From the NCBI GenBank assembly GCA_036009105.1, contig DASYMJ010000352.1, positions 1 to 48,813 on the forward strand: DNA of 48,813 nt, written 5' to 3'. The position numbers and the translations under genes are program-made. Below are positions 23,029 to 31,016 of this stretch, one piece after another. The DNA is from JAFAVZ01 sp036009105 (GTDB lineage: Bacteria > Acidobacteriota > Thermoanaerobaculia > Gp7-AA8). Under the pieces are notes generated by a model. The model ran no database searches. It was not told where the DNA came from and saw only the letters and a list, made by a program, of their open reading frames with translations. The first letter of the stretch is position 1; the number at the start of each line of letters is the position of its first letter.

Positions 23029-23724
23029 ATGACTCCAAATAACCGACTGCTCCTTGCGGCCGCGCTCGCTTCGACCGCGGTCCTTTCCGCCCCTCGCGCT
23101 GATGCCTCGCTGACCCGCGCTGTCGACTTCGACACGAAGGTCGCCGAAGCGCAATCGGTGGTCCTGGGCAAGGTGACGAAGACCGAGTCGCGTTGGGACG
23201 CGAGCCATCGCTGGATCCTCACCTACTCCACCATCCGGGTGGAGAAGGCGCTCAAGGGAACGGCCGGGCAGGAAGTCACCCTGGTCACGCCGGGCGGCCA
23301 GGTGGGCAACATCGGCCAGTCGACGGTCGGCATCCCGGAGTTCCGCGAGGGCGATGAGAACGTCGTCTTCGTCAAGCAGTCCCGGGTGGGCCCGACGGTC
23401 CTCTACTTCGACCAGGGGACGTACGAAGTCTCGCGCGACGGCAACCAGCGCATGGTGACGCCGGTCGCCACGGACGCCGTGGTCGTCGATACGCAGCGCG
23501 GCATGGCCGTGAGCCCCGAGGGGGCCCGGACGCTCGCCCAGTTCGAGGCGGACGTGAAGCGCGCCGAGCACGGCGCCCTGCAGCGGATGGAGCTCGTCCG
23601 CGAGCGCCAGCGTCAGGACGCGGATGCCCGATCGCTGTCGTCCATCATCCTGCGCAACAAGCTGCTGATCGCCCTGGCGCTCCTCGGCATGACCCTGGCC
23701 ACGTGGCAGATCCTGAAGAAGTAA
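23029..23724 (+). CDS. Exported hypothetical protein with C-terminal membrane anchor
   Basis: 231 residues, family not recognised. A signal peptide (LLLAAALASTAVLSAPRADA) is followed by a predicted beta-rich domain (SVVLGKVTKTESRW, RVEKALKGTAGQEVTLV, REGDENVVFVKQ) and a helical segment rich in Arg and Gln. The last 25 residues form a membrane helix (LLIALALLGMTLATWQIL) ending KK. It resembles proteins that track secreted factors in Acidobacteriota, but no function is claimed. Its TAA overlaps the first base of the third GCCGGC hairpin. Confidence 0.7.
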   Translation: MTPNNRLLLAAALASTAVLSAPRADASLTRAVDFDTKVAEAQSVVLGKVTKTESRWDASHRWILTYSTIRVEKALKGTAGQEVTLVTPGGQVGNIGQSTVGIPEFREGDENVVFVKQSRVGPTVLYFDQGTYEVSRDGNQRMVTPVATDAVVVDTQRGMAVSPEGARTLAQFEADVKRAEHGALQRMELVRERQRQDADARSLSSIILRNKLLIALALLGMTLATWQILKK

Positions 23725-23793
23725 TGTAGGGCCGGCTCTCAGCCGGCCCAGCTTTCACGGATCAATCGGGCCGGCTGAGAGCCGGCCCTACAT
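23724..23793. repeat. GC-rich inverted repeat (GCCGGC hairpin), copy 3; bidirectional terminator
   Basis: Same outer arms as at 3554 and 3750 with a different loop. It sits between two convergent genes. The plus-strand gene ends with TAA sharing its A with the element, and the minus-strand gene takes its ATG-TAG ending from the element itself. The right arm runs into a T-tract, so it can terminate transcription from both sides. Confidence 0.9.
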
Positions 23794-24327
23794 TTTTTTC
23801 GCCACGCCCCGCCGTACCGCATCCTCCAGCAGCGGCACCATCCTGCGCTCCACGTCGCGCTCGATGGCATCGCGCTCGTTGTCCAGGCGCCGCTCCTCGT
23901 CCTCCAGCGCGCGCAGCTGGCGCTGCACATCCTTGAGCTGCCGCTCCAGGTCGTGCAGGCGGGTCCTGTCGGCGTGCTCCTCCTGATCCTCCAGCGCGTC
24001 GTGCTCGCGGTCGAGGGCCGTCTCCTTCTTCTCCAGCGGGCGCAGGCGCGCCATCAGCTGGTCGTACTCCGGGTCGGACGCGCGGTACGGCTCCCACAGC
24101 CGGTCGATGGCGCCGAGCGTGACGGCATCGCGCGTCAGGTACTCGGTGCCGCCCAGGCGGAACCAGATGAAGTTCGTGCCGAGCCGGTCGCGCAGCTCGA
24201 TGGCGCGGTCCATGTTCATGTGGTGCATGGAGATGGTCTGGCGGTTGTTGCGGACCCAGACGTACGAGAACGGATTGCCGGCGAAGAGGGGGAAGGCGAG
24301 AACGGCGAGCAGGGCGAGCTTTCGCAT
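23788..24327 (-). CDS. Exported coiled-coil hypothetical protein
   Basis: 179 residues. The signal peptide is KLALLAVLAFPLFAG. A short N-terminal domain contains RNNRQTISMHHMNMDRAIEL and LGGTEYLTRDAVTLGAID, followed by a long highly charged coiled coil (about 85-165) full of Glu, Arg and Leu heptads. The last Met and the stop codon are contributed by the GCCGGC repeat. It follows a membrane protein gene by 30 bp on the same strand. Not recognised as a named family; a periplasmic structural role is a guess. Confidence 0.7.
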   Translation of the reverse strand: MRKLALLAVLAFPLFAGNPFSYVWVRNNRQTISMHHMNMDRAIELRDRLGTNFIWFRLGGTEYLTRDAVTLGAIDRLWEPYRASDPEYDQLMARLRPLEKKETALDREHDALEDQEEHADRTRLHDLERQLKDVQRQLRALEDEERRLDNERDAIERDVERRMVPLLEDAVRRGVAKKM

Positions 24328-24357
24328 GGTCGTTGGACGACGGGTCGGTGGCGGCGG

Positions 24358-24942
24358 TTAGCTCTCGCTCAGGCCGCGCCGGGCGAGCTCGGCGCGGAGC
24401 CAGCCATCCGCCTCCTGGCGGTTGATGATGTCGCGCAGCGAGATCTTCCGCTCATCGAGGAAGAGCGCCTTCTCGGCGATGCGGTACGTCCGCAGCCCCT
24501 CCCAGGGGACACGCTTCCACCAGAAGAGGCGCGTGCGCAGCTCGAGGCCGTGGTCGTCCGCCTTCAGATAACGGCGTTGCGCGATCTGCACGTCGAACAC
24601 GCCGAACGCCAGCAGCAGCAGCGGCTGCAGGAAGGCGAGGATGTAGATCGGCAGGTGATGGCGTTCCTGCAGTTTGGCCAGCCCTTCCACGGTGAGCATC
24701 GCGGCGCCGGCGATCTCCAGCCAGCCGACGCGGCTGTGGGTGTGGCGCACTCTCTCCCGGATGGCGGCGCCGATGAGGATCGCGCCGGCCGCGACCTCGA
24801 AGTACGGCAGCACGCGTCCGTGCCCGAGGTGATCCCAGCCGGTGACGATGAGCACCACCGCGGCGAAGAGGTGCTGCACCACCTGCACGCGCTTCATCCG
24901 CTCCGCGCGGCGGCTGCGCAAATAGAGGATGGCGGTGGGCAT
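24358..24942 (-). CDS. Integral membrane protein, unknown function
   Basis: 194 residues with about four hydrophobic segments between 20 and 120 (LFAAVVLIVTGWDHLG, EVAAGAILIGAAI, LEIAGAAMLTVEGLAKL, YILAFLQPLLLLAFGVF). A C-terminal soluble part looks like a small PH-like beta domain (ADDHGLELRTRLFWWKRVPW) with a final helix. An internal ATG at codon 16 is an alternative start. A TACAAT box is 9 nt before the first ATG. It is divergent from the EAL gene. Confidence 0.7.
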   Translation of the reverse strand: MPTAILYLRSRRAERMKRVQVVQHLFAAVVLIVTGWDHLGHGRVLPYFEVAAGAILIGAAIRERVRHTHSRVGWLEIAGAAMLTVEGLAKLQERHHLPIYILAFLQPLLLLAFGVFDVQIAQRRYLKADDHGLELRTRLFWWKRVPWEGLRTYRIAEKALFLDERKISLRDIINRQEADGWLRAELARRGLSES

Positions 24943-24951
24943 GGGGCGGCG

Positions 24952-24957
24952 ATTGTA
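24952..24957 (-). promoter_or_regulatory. Candidate -10 box (TACAAT), membrane protein gene
   Basis: TACAAT 9 nt before the ATG at 24942, with only GC-rich bases between and no ribosome site. It lies in the short divergent gap with the EAL gene. Confidence 0.4.
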
Positions 24958-24992
24958 GCGACTTCGGCATCGCTCTTGATGTGTCCGGCCTC

Positions 24993-25757
24993 ATGGCGGA
25001 CAAACAGGCGGCACTCGACCGCGCCCTCGACGAGCAGGAGGATCTCCTCCTTCTCTACCAGCCGATCCACGACGCGAAGACGCGGGAGATCGTCGCGGCC
25101 GAGGCGCTGTTGCGGCAGCGGCGGGAATCGGGGGAGATCCGGGAGGCGGGCATCATCACCGCCGCGGCGGAGGATGCGCCGCGGGGCGACCTCTTCGCCC
25201 TCGACTCCATCGTGGTGGAGAAGGCCCTCCGCGACGCGGCGCGCTGGCAGGAGCGCGCGCCGAACGTGCGGCTGCACATCAATCTCTCCCCCCGCGAGTT
25301 CCAGGAAGGCAACGTCCTGGATCGCCTGACCAAGCTCGTCTCCGGCTGCGGCATCGACACCCGCCGGCTGACGGTGGAGATCACCGAGACGAGCTACATC
25401 GAGCGTCCCGAGGAGACGATGCACATCCTGGAGGAGCTGAAGAAGCTCGGTATCCAGCTCTGGCTGGACGACTTCGGCACCGGCCACTCCACCCTCACCC
25501 ATCTGCAGAAGTTCCCTGTCGACGGGATCAAGATCCCGGCCGACTTCGTGAAGTGCGTGGAGGAGAACAAGCGCTGCCGCGCGATCACGAAGGCGCTCAT
25601 CACCGTGGCCCACGAGATCGGGACGAAGGTGATCGCGGAAGGGGTGGAGCACGAGAAGCAGCGCGAGTCGCTGATGCGCTGGGGCTGCGACTACATCCAG
25701 GGGTTCCTCTTCAGCAAGCCGATGACCATCGACAAGTTCGAGACGACGCTGCGTTAG
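24993..25757 (+). CDS. EAL-domain cyclic-di-GMP phosphodiesterase
   Basis: 254 residues, a stand-alone EAL domain with no sensor attached. Catalytic elements all appear intact: EALLR, the INLSPRE Asn, VEITET Glu, LDDFGTGHS aspartates, GIKIPADFVK Lys, VIAEGVE Glu and YIQGFLFSKP Gln. It should hydrolyse c-di-GMP to pGpG and could tune pilus motility, for which two motor ATPases lie in this window (inference). A GTG at 24981 is an alternative start; neither has a clear ribosome site. It converges with the PlsC-type gene with a 6-bp gap. Confidence 0.9.
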   Translation: MADKQAALDRALDEQEDLLLLYQPIHDAKTREIVAAEALLRQRRESGEIREAGIITAAAEDAPRGDLFALDSIVVEKALRDAARWQERAPNVRLHINLSPREFQEGNVLDRLTKLVSGCGIDTRRLTVEITETSYIERPEETMHILEELKKLGIQLWLDDFGTGHSTLTHLQKFPVDGIKIPADFVKCVEENKRCRAITKALITVAHEIGTKVIAEGVEHEKQRESLMRWGCDYIQGFLFSKPMTIDKFETTLR

Positions 25758-25763
25758 CCGGCG

Positions 25764-26483
25764 TTACGCCACCTGCCGCGCCGCCACCTTTTCCTCTTCC
25801 GGGCAGTAGAGCTCGCGGCGGCGCTCCAGGTCCTTGATCACGTTGCGCTTGAACTCGTCCGGACCGCCGTGGGCCATCAGCTCGGCGATGTACTTTTCGA
25901 CCTGCACGATCTCCAGGCGCATGCGCACGGTCTTGAAGACGCGCGGCGCGCCGCCGGGATGCTGCACGTGATGCAGGCCGCCGCTGTAGGCGATGAGCAT
26001 CCGCCCTTCCCTGACCGCGAGGAGGATGTCCGCGATGCCGCCGCGCACGGTCATCGGGTTGCCATGCAGATCGAGCCCGTTCCGCCGCTTCATCCGCCCC
26101 TCGGGCAGGATGATGACCATCGAGTGCGGATCGATCTTGTTCAGGACGTTGAACCAGGTGTGGTCCCGCTCCCGGGTGATGGCGATGACGTGATGGGCCA
26201 CGAACTTGAAGAGCAGGCCCACCAGCGGCCGGCCGGTGGTTTTGTCCGCCGCCGGCACCACGCCGTGCGCCGCGACCCGCCAGAGGAAGGAGTTCGGCAC
26301 GCCGCCCAGGAAGACCGGCTCGAAGAGGCTGGTGTGGTTGAGGAAGGCGACCAGGCGATGGCTCCGCCACGGGTTCTTCGGCACGTCCCCCACCCAGGCA
26401 AAGTCGTGTCGATAGAAGATCTTGCTCAGGTACCTGAGCGTCAGGAGCGTGGTGAAGACGAGGACGGTTCTGAGCCAACCCAC
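25764..26483 (-). CDS. 1-acylglycerol-3-phosphate acyltransferase-like (PlsC family)
   Basis: 239 residues from a GTG at 26483. An N-terminal membrane helix (LRTVLVFTTLLTLRYL) is followed by the acyltransferase motifs FLNHTSLFEP (NHx4E in place of Hx4D), a middle basic block and ILPEGRMKRR. Glu instead of Asp in motif I is seen in some family members. Probably membrane phospholipid or related acyl transfer. The open frame extends far upstream across the repeat and a DUF72 shadow; those parts are rejected. Confidence 0.85.
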   Translation of the reverse strand: MGWLRTVLVFTTLLTLRYLSKIFYRHDFAWVGDVPKNPWRSHRLVAFLNHTSLFEPVFLGGVPNSFLWRVAAHGVVPAADKTTGRPLVGLLFKFVAHHVIAITRERDHTWFNVLNKIDPHSMVIILPEGRMKRRNGLDLHGNPMTVRGGIADILLAVREGRMLIAYSGGLHHVQHPGGAPRVFKTVRMRLEIVQVEKYIAELMAHGGPDEFKRNVIKDLERRRELYCPEEEKVAARQVA

Positions 26484-26513
26484 GGGCGGTGAGGGTAGCA
26501 CGACTGCCCGCCG

Positions 26514-26590
26514 GCGGGCAGCGAGCAGGAGAACGTCAGACCTTCGGCCGCAGGTTCTCCTGCTCGCGGCCCGCGGCCCGCTGCTCGCTA
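26514..26590. repeat. Heptad-repeat hairpin H2 (GCGAGCA family)
   Basis: The left arm reads GCGGGCA GCGAGCA GGAGAAC. The right arm, read on the minus strand, is TA then GCGAGCA GCGGGCC GCGGGCC GCGAGCA GGAGAAC. The outer TAG of the right arm is the stop codon of the DUF72 gene. Exact 7-nt period, with the GGAGAAC unit always next to the loop. Confidence 0.85.
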
Positions 26591-27292
26591 TCGGAGTGCT
26601 TTCTCGAACCGCTTGGCGAAGACCGGCCCCTTCCCCTCGTCTTCGTGCTTGAAGAAGACGTACCCGGACTGCCACGGCTGGCGCTGGATCCGCGCCGCCC
26701 AGCCGCCCAGCTGCTCGTCGGAGTACTCCGTCCGGCGCAGGCGGAGGTAGCCCCAGGTGGCGGTGGGGATGACCAGACTCTCCGGGTCGGAGACTTCGTC
26801 CGTGTCGGAGAGGCACATCGCGGCGTCGTGGCCGCGCAACAGCTCGTAGATCTCCTCGTCCAGCCAGGAGTCGTGGCGGAACTCGAAGCCGATCTTCCCC
26901 TCCCGCGGCAGGATGCGCAGGAAGTCGCGCAGCCGCTCGGCGTCGCGCTTGAGGTACGGCGGCAGCTGGAAGAGGACCGACCCGAGCTTCGGCCCCAGCG
27001 CCTCCGCCGCCTCGTACAGCCGCCTCACCTCCTCGGACGCATCGACCAGCTTCTTCTGATGGGTGATCCGCTGCGGCGCCTTGAGCACGAAGGTGAACCC
27101 CTCCCCCACCTCGGTCGCCCACTTGCCGAGCGTCTTCGGATCGGGCATGCGGTAGAACGTGTTGTTGATCTCCACCGCGGAGAACTCCCCCGCGTAGAAG
27201 GCCAGCATCTTCGCCGCCGGCAGGTCTTCCGGGTAGAACGTGCCCTTCCACTCCTTGTAGCTGTAGCCGCTCGTGCCGATGTGGATCTGCAT
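26588..27292 (-). CDS. DUF72 family protein (YecE-like)
   Basis: 234 residues with the DUF72 TIM-barrel-like signatures: an IHIGTSGYSYKEWKGTFYP start, EFSAVEINNTFYRMP, FTFVLKAPQRITHQKKL, LGSVLFQLPP and FEFRHDSW. The biochemical role of the family is not established. The ATG at 27292 has a TACAAT box only 6 nt upstream, the shortest spacing in the window. The stop codon is provided by heptad hairpin H2. Confidence 0.92.
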   Translation of the reverse strand: MQIHIGTSGYSYKEWKGTFYPEDLPAAKMLAFYAGEFSAVEINNTFYRMPDPKTLGKWATEVGEGFTFVLKAPQRITHQKKLVDASEEVRRLYEAAEALGPKLGSVLFQLPPYLKRDAERLRDFLRILPREGKIGFEFRHDSWLDEEIYELLRGHDAAMCLSDTDEVSDPESLVIPTATWGYLRLRRTEYSDEQLGGWAARIQRQPWQSGYVFFKHEDEGKGPVFAKRFEKALR

Positions 27293-27298
27293 GGAGGG

Positions 27299-27304
27299 AT
27301 TGTA
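27299..27304 (-). promoter_or_regulatory. Candidate -10 box (TACAAT) for the DUF72 gene
   Basis: TACAAT 6 nt before the ATG at 27292. Transcription would begin at or within a base of the start codon, a fully leaderless arrangement. It abuts heptad hairpin H3. Confidence 0.5.
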
Positions 27305-27373
27305 GTTGCTGGTTACTGGTTGCTGGTTACTGGCAGGCGTCCCGATTCGGTTCTACCAGCAACCAGCAACTGC
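27304..27373. repeat. Heptad-repeat hairpin H3 (GTTGCTG/GTTACTG family)
   Basis: The left arm alternates GTTGCTG GTTACTG GTTGCTG GTTACTG, with a ~20-nt loop and a right arm of the complementary units. The right end lies a few nt from the LuxR-type gene stop at 27376. Same family as H4 and H5. Confidence 0.85.
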
Positions 27374-27375
27374 CA

Positions 27376-27702
27376 TCACACCCCGATCAACCCATTCCGG
27401 ATCCCATACCGATACAGCCCCAGGTTGTCCTCCACGTCGAGCTTGCGCATGAGGCGGGAGCGGTGGGTGGTCACGGTTTTTACGCTGATGTCGAGATCGG
27501 CGGCGATCTCCTTGAGGCGCTTGCCGGCGAGGAGCATGGAAAACACCTCCGTCTCGCGCGGGGAGAGGCGGTCGTGGAGCAGCTGGCCGGCGGCGCCGGT
27601 CGCGCTGTCGATGAGGGCCAGGGCGGCGCGCTTCCAGCGGTCGAGCTGGTCGGCGGTCATGCCCGGTTGCAGGTTCTGGATGGTCGTGCGGAGCTCAGTC
27701 AT
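27376..27702 (-). CDS. Small LuxR-type HTH regulator without receiver domain
   Basis: 108 residues from the ATG at 27702, with AGGTG 7 nt upstream. The C-terminal GerE helix-turn-helix (about 47-108) is clear: LSPRETEVFSMLLAGKRLKE, DLDISVKTVTTHRSRLMRKL and NGLIGV. The N-terminal ~45 residues are a short helical region, too small for a receiver, so activity may depend on dimerisation or a partner protein. The VWFA gene lies 57 bp upstream on the same strand. A degraded two-component output domain is an alternative reading. Confidence 0.85.
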   Translation of the reverse strand: MTELRTTIQNLQPGMTADQLDRWKRAALALIDSATGAAGQLLHDRLSPRETEVFSMLLAGKRLKEIAADLDISVKTVTTHRSRLMRKLDVEDNLGLYRYGIRNGLIGV

Positions 27703-27759
27703 GGCTTTCACCTGGCGAATGGTAGGGCTCCGCCTATCGGCACCTGCTTACTTGGACGT

Positions 27760-29520
27760 TTAGGTGCCCCCCGCCACCTTCGCCGTCCCGAATCCGGTCA
27801 CTTTCGCCACGTCGTCCATCACCCCGATGGAGATCGCATCCGTGGCCTTGTTCGCGGTGACCGCGATCTTCACCGTCAGCTGCTTGCGCCGCGGCAGCGA
27901 CTCGGCCGGGAAGCGGATCGGGTACTCCTGCCTGGTCACCTTCGAGGTCGCGCCGTCGCGGCGGAAGAAGGCCGCGTAGACCGAGATCCTGCCCGTGAGG
28001 TCCGCCCCTTCCGGCACCAGCGTCAGCGAAGCAGTGGGGATCTTGATGTCCACCGGCACGGTGACATCCTCCCCCGCCGCCGCCGCGGCCGCTCCGGCCG
28101 AGACGCTGATGTTCAGCTGGTTCTTGGCCACCGGGTAGATGAGGTTCGCCATCACCGCGTCGTTCATCTCCGAGGTGACGGAGCGGTCGACGTATGCCTC
28201 GCGCGTCCGGACGGAGAGGCCCGGCTTCTTCACCCGCACCGAGATCTTGTGCACCGAATCGGCGGCCGAGCCGTCGGCGCGATAGCCGAGCGAGTAATAG
28301 GAGGTGAGATCGTTGAGGATGCGGTCGAAGCCGAGCCTGAAGTCGGAGGAGCCGGTGAGGGCGACGCCGCCCGTGGCGCCGGCGATCTGCTGCAGCGGCT
28401 GGTCGATGTTCTTCATGTTGTCGACCACCACCGGCATGTCGTTGAAGCCGGGCGCGCCGACCGAGGCGTCGTTGTTGCCGAGGCCGCCGAACTTGCCGGC
28501 TGCGGAGATCGGGTAGAGCGTGACGCCGCTGGCGTTCGCGGTGGCGATCACGTCCGCCAGCAGCGGCGCATCGTCGAAGCGGGCGATCTCCGCCCGCGGA
28601 CTCTGGTTCTTGCCATTGAGGAAGCCGTCCTTGATGGCGTCGAGATGCTCGAAGATCTGCTTCGCCTGGGCCGTGGAGAACGACTCGGTGACGAAGACGA
28701 AGAGCTTCTTCCCCTCGAAGCTCTTCATCTGGGCGATGACGCCCTTGACCGCCTCCGCCTTCTGCCGCTGGTCGTACAGCACCTGCTCGGCGAAGTTGCG
28801 CGCCGCGGCGAAGGCCGGCTCGTAAGGCGGCTTTGTTTTCGTATCGAGGCCGGAGTTGGCCAGCATGACCGGATCGCCGGAAGGCTTGTTGATGTCCCGC
28901 TGCTGGCGTTTCGGATCGGCGTTGACGGAGGAGTCGAAGTCGTTCGGCATCTGGGAGATCTCTTTGGCCGCGCGGCGGAAGCGCGCCTCCTGCTCGATCC
29001 CGGCCGTCCCCTGCCTGGCGATGGCGTCGATGGCCGTCAGCGCCGCGGTCTTGTCGGCCGTGAACGGCAGGTCCATCCGCAGCGAAGGGCTCCAGCTGAA
29101 GATGGTGATCTCGTCGCCGGGCCGCACCGCCTGGTTGACGAAGTCCTTCAGCGCCGGGATGAGCTGGTTGCGGTTCATCGGCAGCAGCGTCGACTGGTCG
29201 ACGAAGACCACGACGTGCCGCCGGGCCGGCGCGGCCGACTGCACCGCCAGCTGCTTCCGCCCCTCGGGCGTCACCAGCGTCGCCCGCGTCTCCTCCACGG
29301 CCATGAAGTTGGAGATATCTTTCTTCCTGCCGTTCTCGAAGATCTCGAAGTCATCCTTCGAGAGGCCTTTGACCGGGTTGCCCGATTTGTCCGTGACGAC
29401 GGCATCGATGTTGATGACGCGCACTTCGATGACTTCTCCGTACTGCTGGCCGAGCAGCGGAAGGGGCGCGGCGCTGGAAAGAGCCAGGCTGAGAACGACG
29501 GCTGCCATTCGACGGATCAT
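27760..29520 (-). CDS. Exported VWFA-related acidobacterial-type protein
   Basis: 586 residues from the ATG at 29520, preceded by GGGAGAGAG. The signal peptide is VVLSLALSSAAPLPLLG. The N-terminal beta domain, INIDAVVTDKSGNPVKGLSK, leads into DFEIFENGRKKDISNF, a hallmark of acidobacterial VWFA proteins. The von Willebrand A domain (about 100-400) has a degenerate MIDAS, VFVDQSTL instead of DxSxS. The C-terminal part is beta-rich with an Ala/Gly-rich segment. Probably a periplasmic or secreted binding protein. Longer in-frame starts upstream lack a signal peptide. Confidence 0.85.
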   Translation of the reverse strand: MIRRMAAVVLSLALSSAAPLPLLGQQYGEVIEVRVINIDAVVTDKSGNPVKGLSKDDFEIFENGRKKDISNFMAVEETRATLVTPEGRKQLAVQSAAPARRHVVVFVDQSTLLPMNRNQLIPALKDFVNQAVRPGDEITIFSWSPSLRMDLPFTADKTAALTAIDAIARQGTAGIEQEARFRRAAKEISQMPNDFDSSVNADPKRQQRDINKPSGDPVMLANSGLDTKTKPPYEPAFAAARNFAEQVLYDQRQKAEAVKGVIAQMKSFEGKKLFVFVTESFSTAQAKQIFEHLDAIKDGFLNGKNQSPRAEIARFDDAPLLADVIATANASGVTLYPISAAGKFGGLGNNDASVGAPGFNDMPVVVDNMKNIDQPLQQIAGATGGVALTGSSDFRLGFDRILNDLTSYYSLGYRADGSAADSVHKISVRVKKPGLSVRTREAYVDRSVTSEMNDAVMANLIYPVAKNQLNISVSAGAAAAAAGEDVTVPVDIKIPTASLTLVPEGADLTGRISVYAAFFRRDGATSKVTRQEYPIRFPAESLPRRKQLTVKIAVTANKATDAISIGVMDDVAKVTGFGTAKVAGGT

Positions 29521-29564
29521 GATCTCTCTCCCGGTCAGTCGCGGCCGGCGGGAAGCGGCCGCGC

Positions 29565-30005
29565 TCACTCTCTCTTCATGTCGCACGCGCGCGGTGCGAC
29601 CAGCATGAAGTTGCTGCATCCCCGATCGTTGGCCAGGCCGCGCTTCGCGCACTCGGCCACGGCCCACTGCGCGCTCTTGAAGATCTCGCTGCCGCGCGGC
29701 GCGGTCGCGCAGAAGGCGGGGGTGACGGTGGCGGAGCGGACGCAGGACTCCATCCAGATCTGCGTCGTGAAGCGCCCCTTGAACGACTTGCCGCTGGCCC
29801 GGTAGAGGCGCACCGACTCGTCCATGCAGTCGGTGACGTCCTTGCCCCGGCCGTACTCGGATCCCTGCGCGGTGAGCTGCTTCATCTGCGCCTGCAGCCG
29901 GCCGCCGTTGCGGCTCATCCAGCGATAGCCGACGAAGGCGAGGATGATGACGGTGACGATGCCGACGGCGATGATGGCGAGGACGACCTGCAGCCAGCGG
30001 GGCAT
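29565..30005 (-). CDS. Membrane-anchored cysteine-containing hypothetical protein
   Basis: 146 residues. An N-terminal membrane helix (VVLAIIAVGIVTVIILAFVG) is followed by a soluble helical domain with five cysteines (in TDCMDES, ESCVRSA, AFCATAP, AECAKRG, RGCSNF and ACDMKRE), consistent with disulfides outside the cytoplasm. No family recognised. The ATG lies 4 nt after the Rieske gene stop, so the two are one operon. Confidence 0.75.
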   Translation of the reverse strand: MPRWLQVVLAIIAVGIVTVIILAFVGYRWMSRNGGRLQAQMKQLTAQGSEYGRGKDVTDCMDESVRLYRASGKSFKGRFTTQIWMESCVRSATVTPAFCATAPRGSEIFKSAQWAVAECAKRGLANDRGCSNFMLVAPRACDMKRE

Positions 30006-30009
30006 CCCG

Positions 30010-30888
30010 CTATTTTGCAGCGTGCTTGCTCGCCGCGCGCAGCTCGATCTGCCCCTCTCGGACACGAACTTGAAAACAACGGGCCGGGAAGGTGCTCGGA
30101 CCGTTGACCACGCTGCCGTCCTCCAGCGCGAACTCGGAGCCGTGCCAGGGGCACTTGATGGCCCCGTCCAGCAGAGGCCCCTCCGATAGCGGGCCGCCGA
30201 GGTGCGGGCAGGTGTCGGTGAGGGCGAAGATCTGCTCGCCCCGTTTGACCAGCACGATGGCCACGCCGTCCGCCACGACGCGGGTCGGCTTGTTCTCGGC
30301 CAGGTCGGCGGCGGCCAGCACCCGAACGAAGTCCTCCGGCTTGTCGGCATCCGCGGTGGCGGTGTGGTCGATGCCGATCTGTTCGGCGAAGACGAGATGA
30401 CCGCCCAGATACGCCGAGGCGCCGGCGATGGCGAAGCCCAGCATGGAGAGGGCGACGCCGGTATCACGACTGCCGCTCCGGCGCGAAATCAGCGACGCGG
30501 TGTAGAGTCCGGCCGCGGCGAGATTGAGCATGCCGTGCACCAGGCCGACCTTGCGTCCCCGCCCGTAGGTCTCCGACCAGTCGGTGGCGCCGGTGACCGC
30601 CGCGCCGACCGCCCCGAGCAGGCCGATGCCGACGGAGAGGTCGGCCGCGTTCGCGACGTCCTCGCTTTCGGTCATGCCCGCGACGGCGTCCAGGGCCAGG
30701 GCCACGGTCCACGCGCCGACCGGGATGTCGGTGAGCACCGGATGGAGCGGATGCCCCAGCCACGTGCCGTGCAGGAGGTTCTTCAGCTCGCGAGGGAGGA
30801 CGTCGCGGATGGTGTCCGCGATCGGGCCGGAGGCTTCATCCAGCCATCCCTGGCCGTCGATCAGATTGGCAATGCTTTGCGATCCCAT
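30010..30888 (-). CDS. DUF2231 membrane domain fused to a Rieske [2Fe-2S] domain
   Basis: 292 residues from the ATG at 30888. The N-terminal DUF2231 domain (about 40-175) has four membrane helices and the phrase HGTWLGHPLHPVLTDIPVGA. The C-terminal Rieske ferredoxin-like domain (about 190-290) carries both cluster half-sites, DTCPHLGG and KCPWHGSEF, so the cluster should form. Probably a membrane-tethered electron-transfer protein; partner oxidoreductase not visible. The frame extends upstream through heptad hairpin H4, which is not coding. Confidence 0.9.
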   Translation of the reverse strand: MGSQSIANLIDGQGWLDEASGPIADTIRDVLPRELKNLLHGTWLGHPLHPVLTDIPVGAWTVALALDAVAGMTESEDVANAADLSVGIGLLGAVGAAVTGATDWSETYGRGRKVGLVHGMLNLAAAGLYTASLISRRSGSRDTGVALSMLGFAIAGASAYLGGHLVFAEQIGIDHTATADADKPEDFVRVLAAADLAENKPTRVVADGVAIVLVKRGEQIFALTDTCPHLGGPLSEGPLLDGAIKCPWHGSEFALEDGSVVNGPSTFPARCFQVRVREGQIELRAASKHAAK

Positions 30889-30926
30889 GCCGGGCGCGTG
30901 GGGCAAGTTGCGTTCCCGCTCGGTGC

Positions 30927-31016
30927 AGTTGCTGGTTACTGGTTGCTGGTTGCTGGTAGTGACCGGGTTCACGGCGGCACTTCTACCAGCAACCAACAAC
31001 CAGCAACCAGCAACTT
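30927..31016. repeat. Heptad-repeat hairpin H4 (GTTGCTG family)
   Basis: The left arm has GTTGCTG GTTACTG GTTGCTG GTTGCTG; the right arm is the complementary series with one AACCAAC variant. The loop is about 30 nt. The right edge is next to the stop codon (31017) of the upstream minus-strand gene. Confidence 0.85.

Noticed and set aside
20308..23571. 1087-codon open frame on the minus strand
   Set aside because: It lies antisense to the protease, esterase and hypothetical genes, which all have clear motifs. Composition is that of a shadow frame.
25764..27251. 495-codon open frame joining the PlsC-type gene and the DUF72 region
   Set aside because: The upstream part is a shadow of DUF72 and crosses a heptad hairpin. 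The membrane helix and motifs begin at the GTG at 26483.
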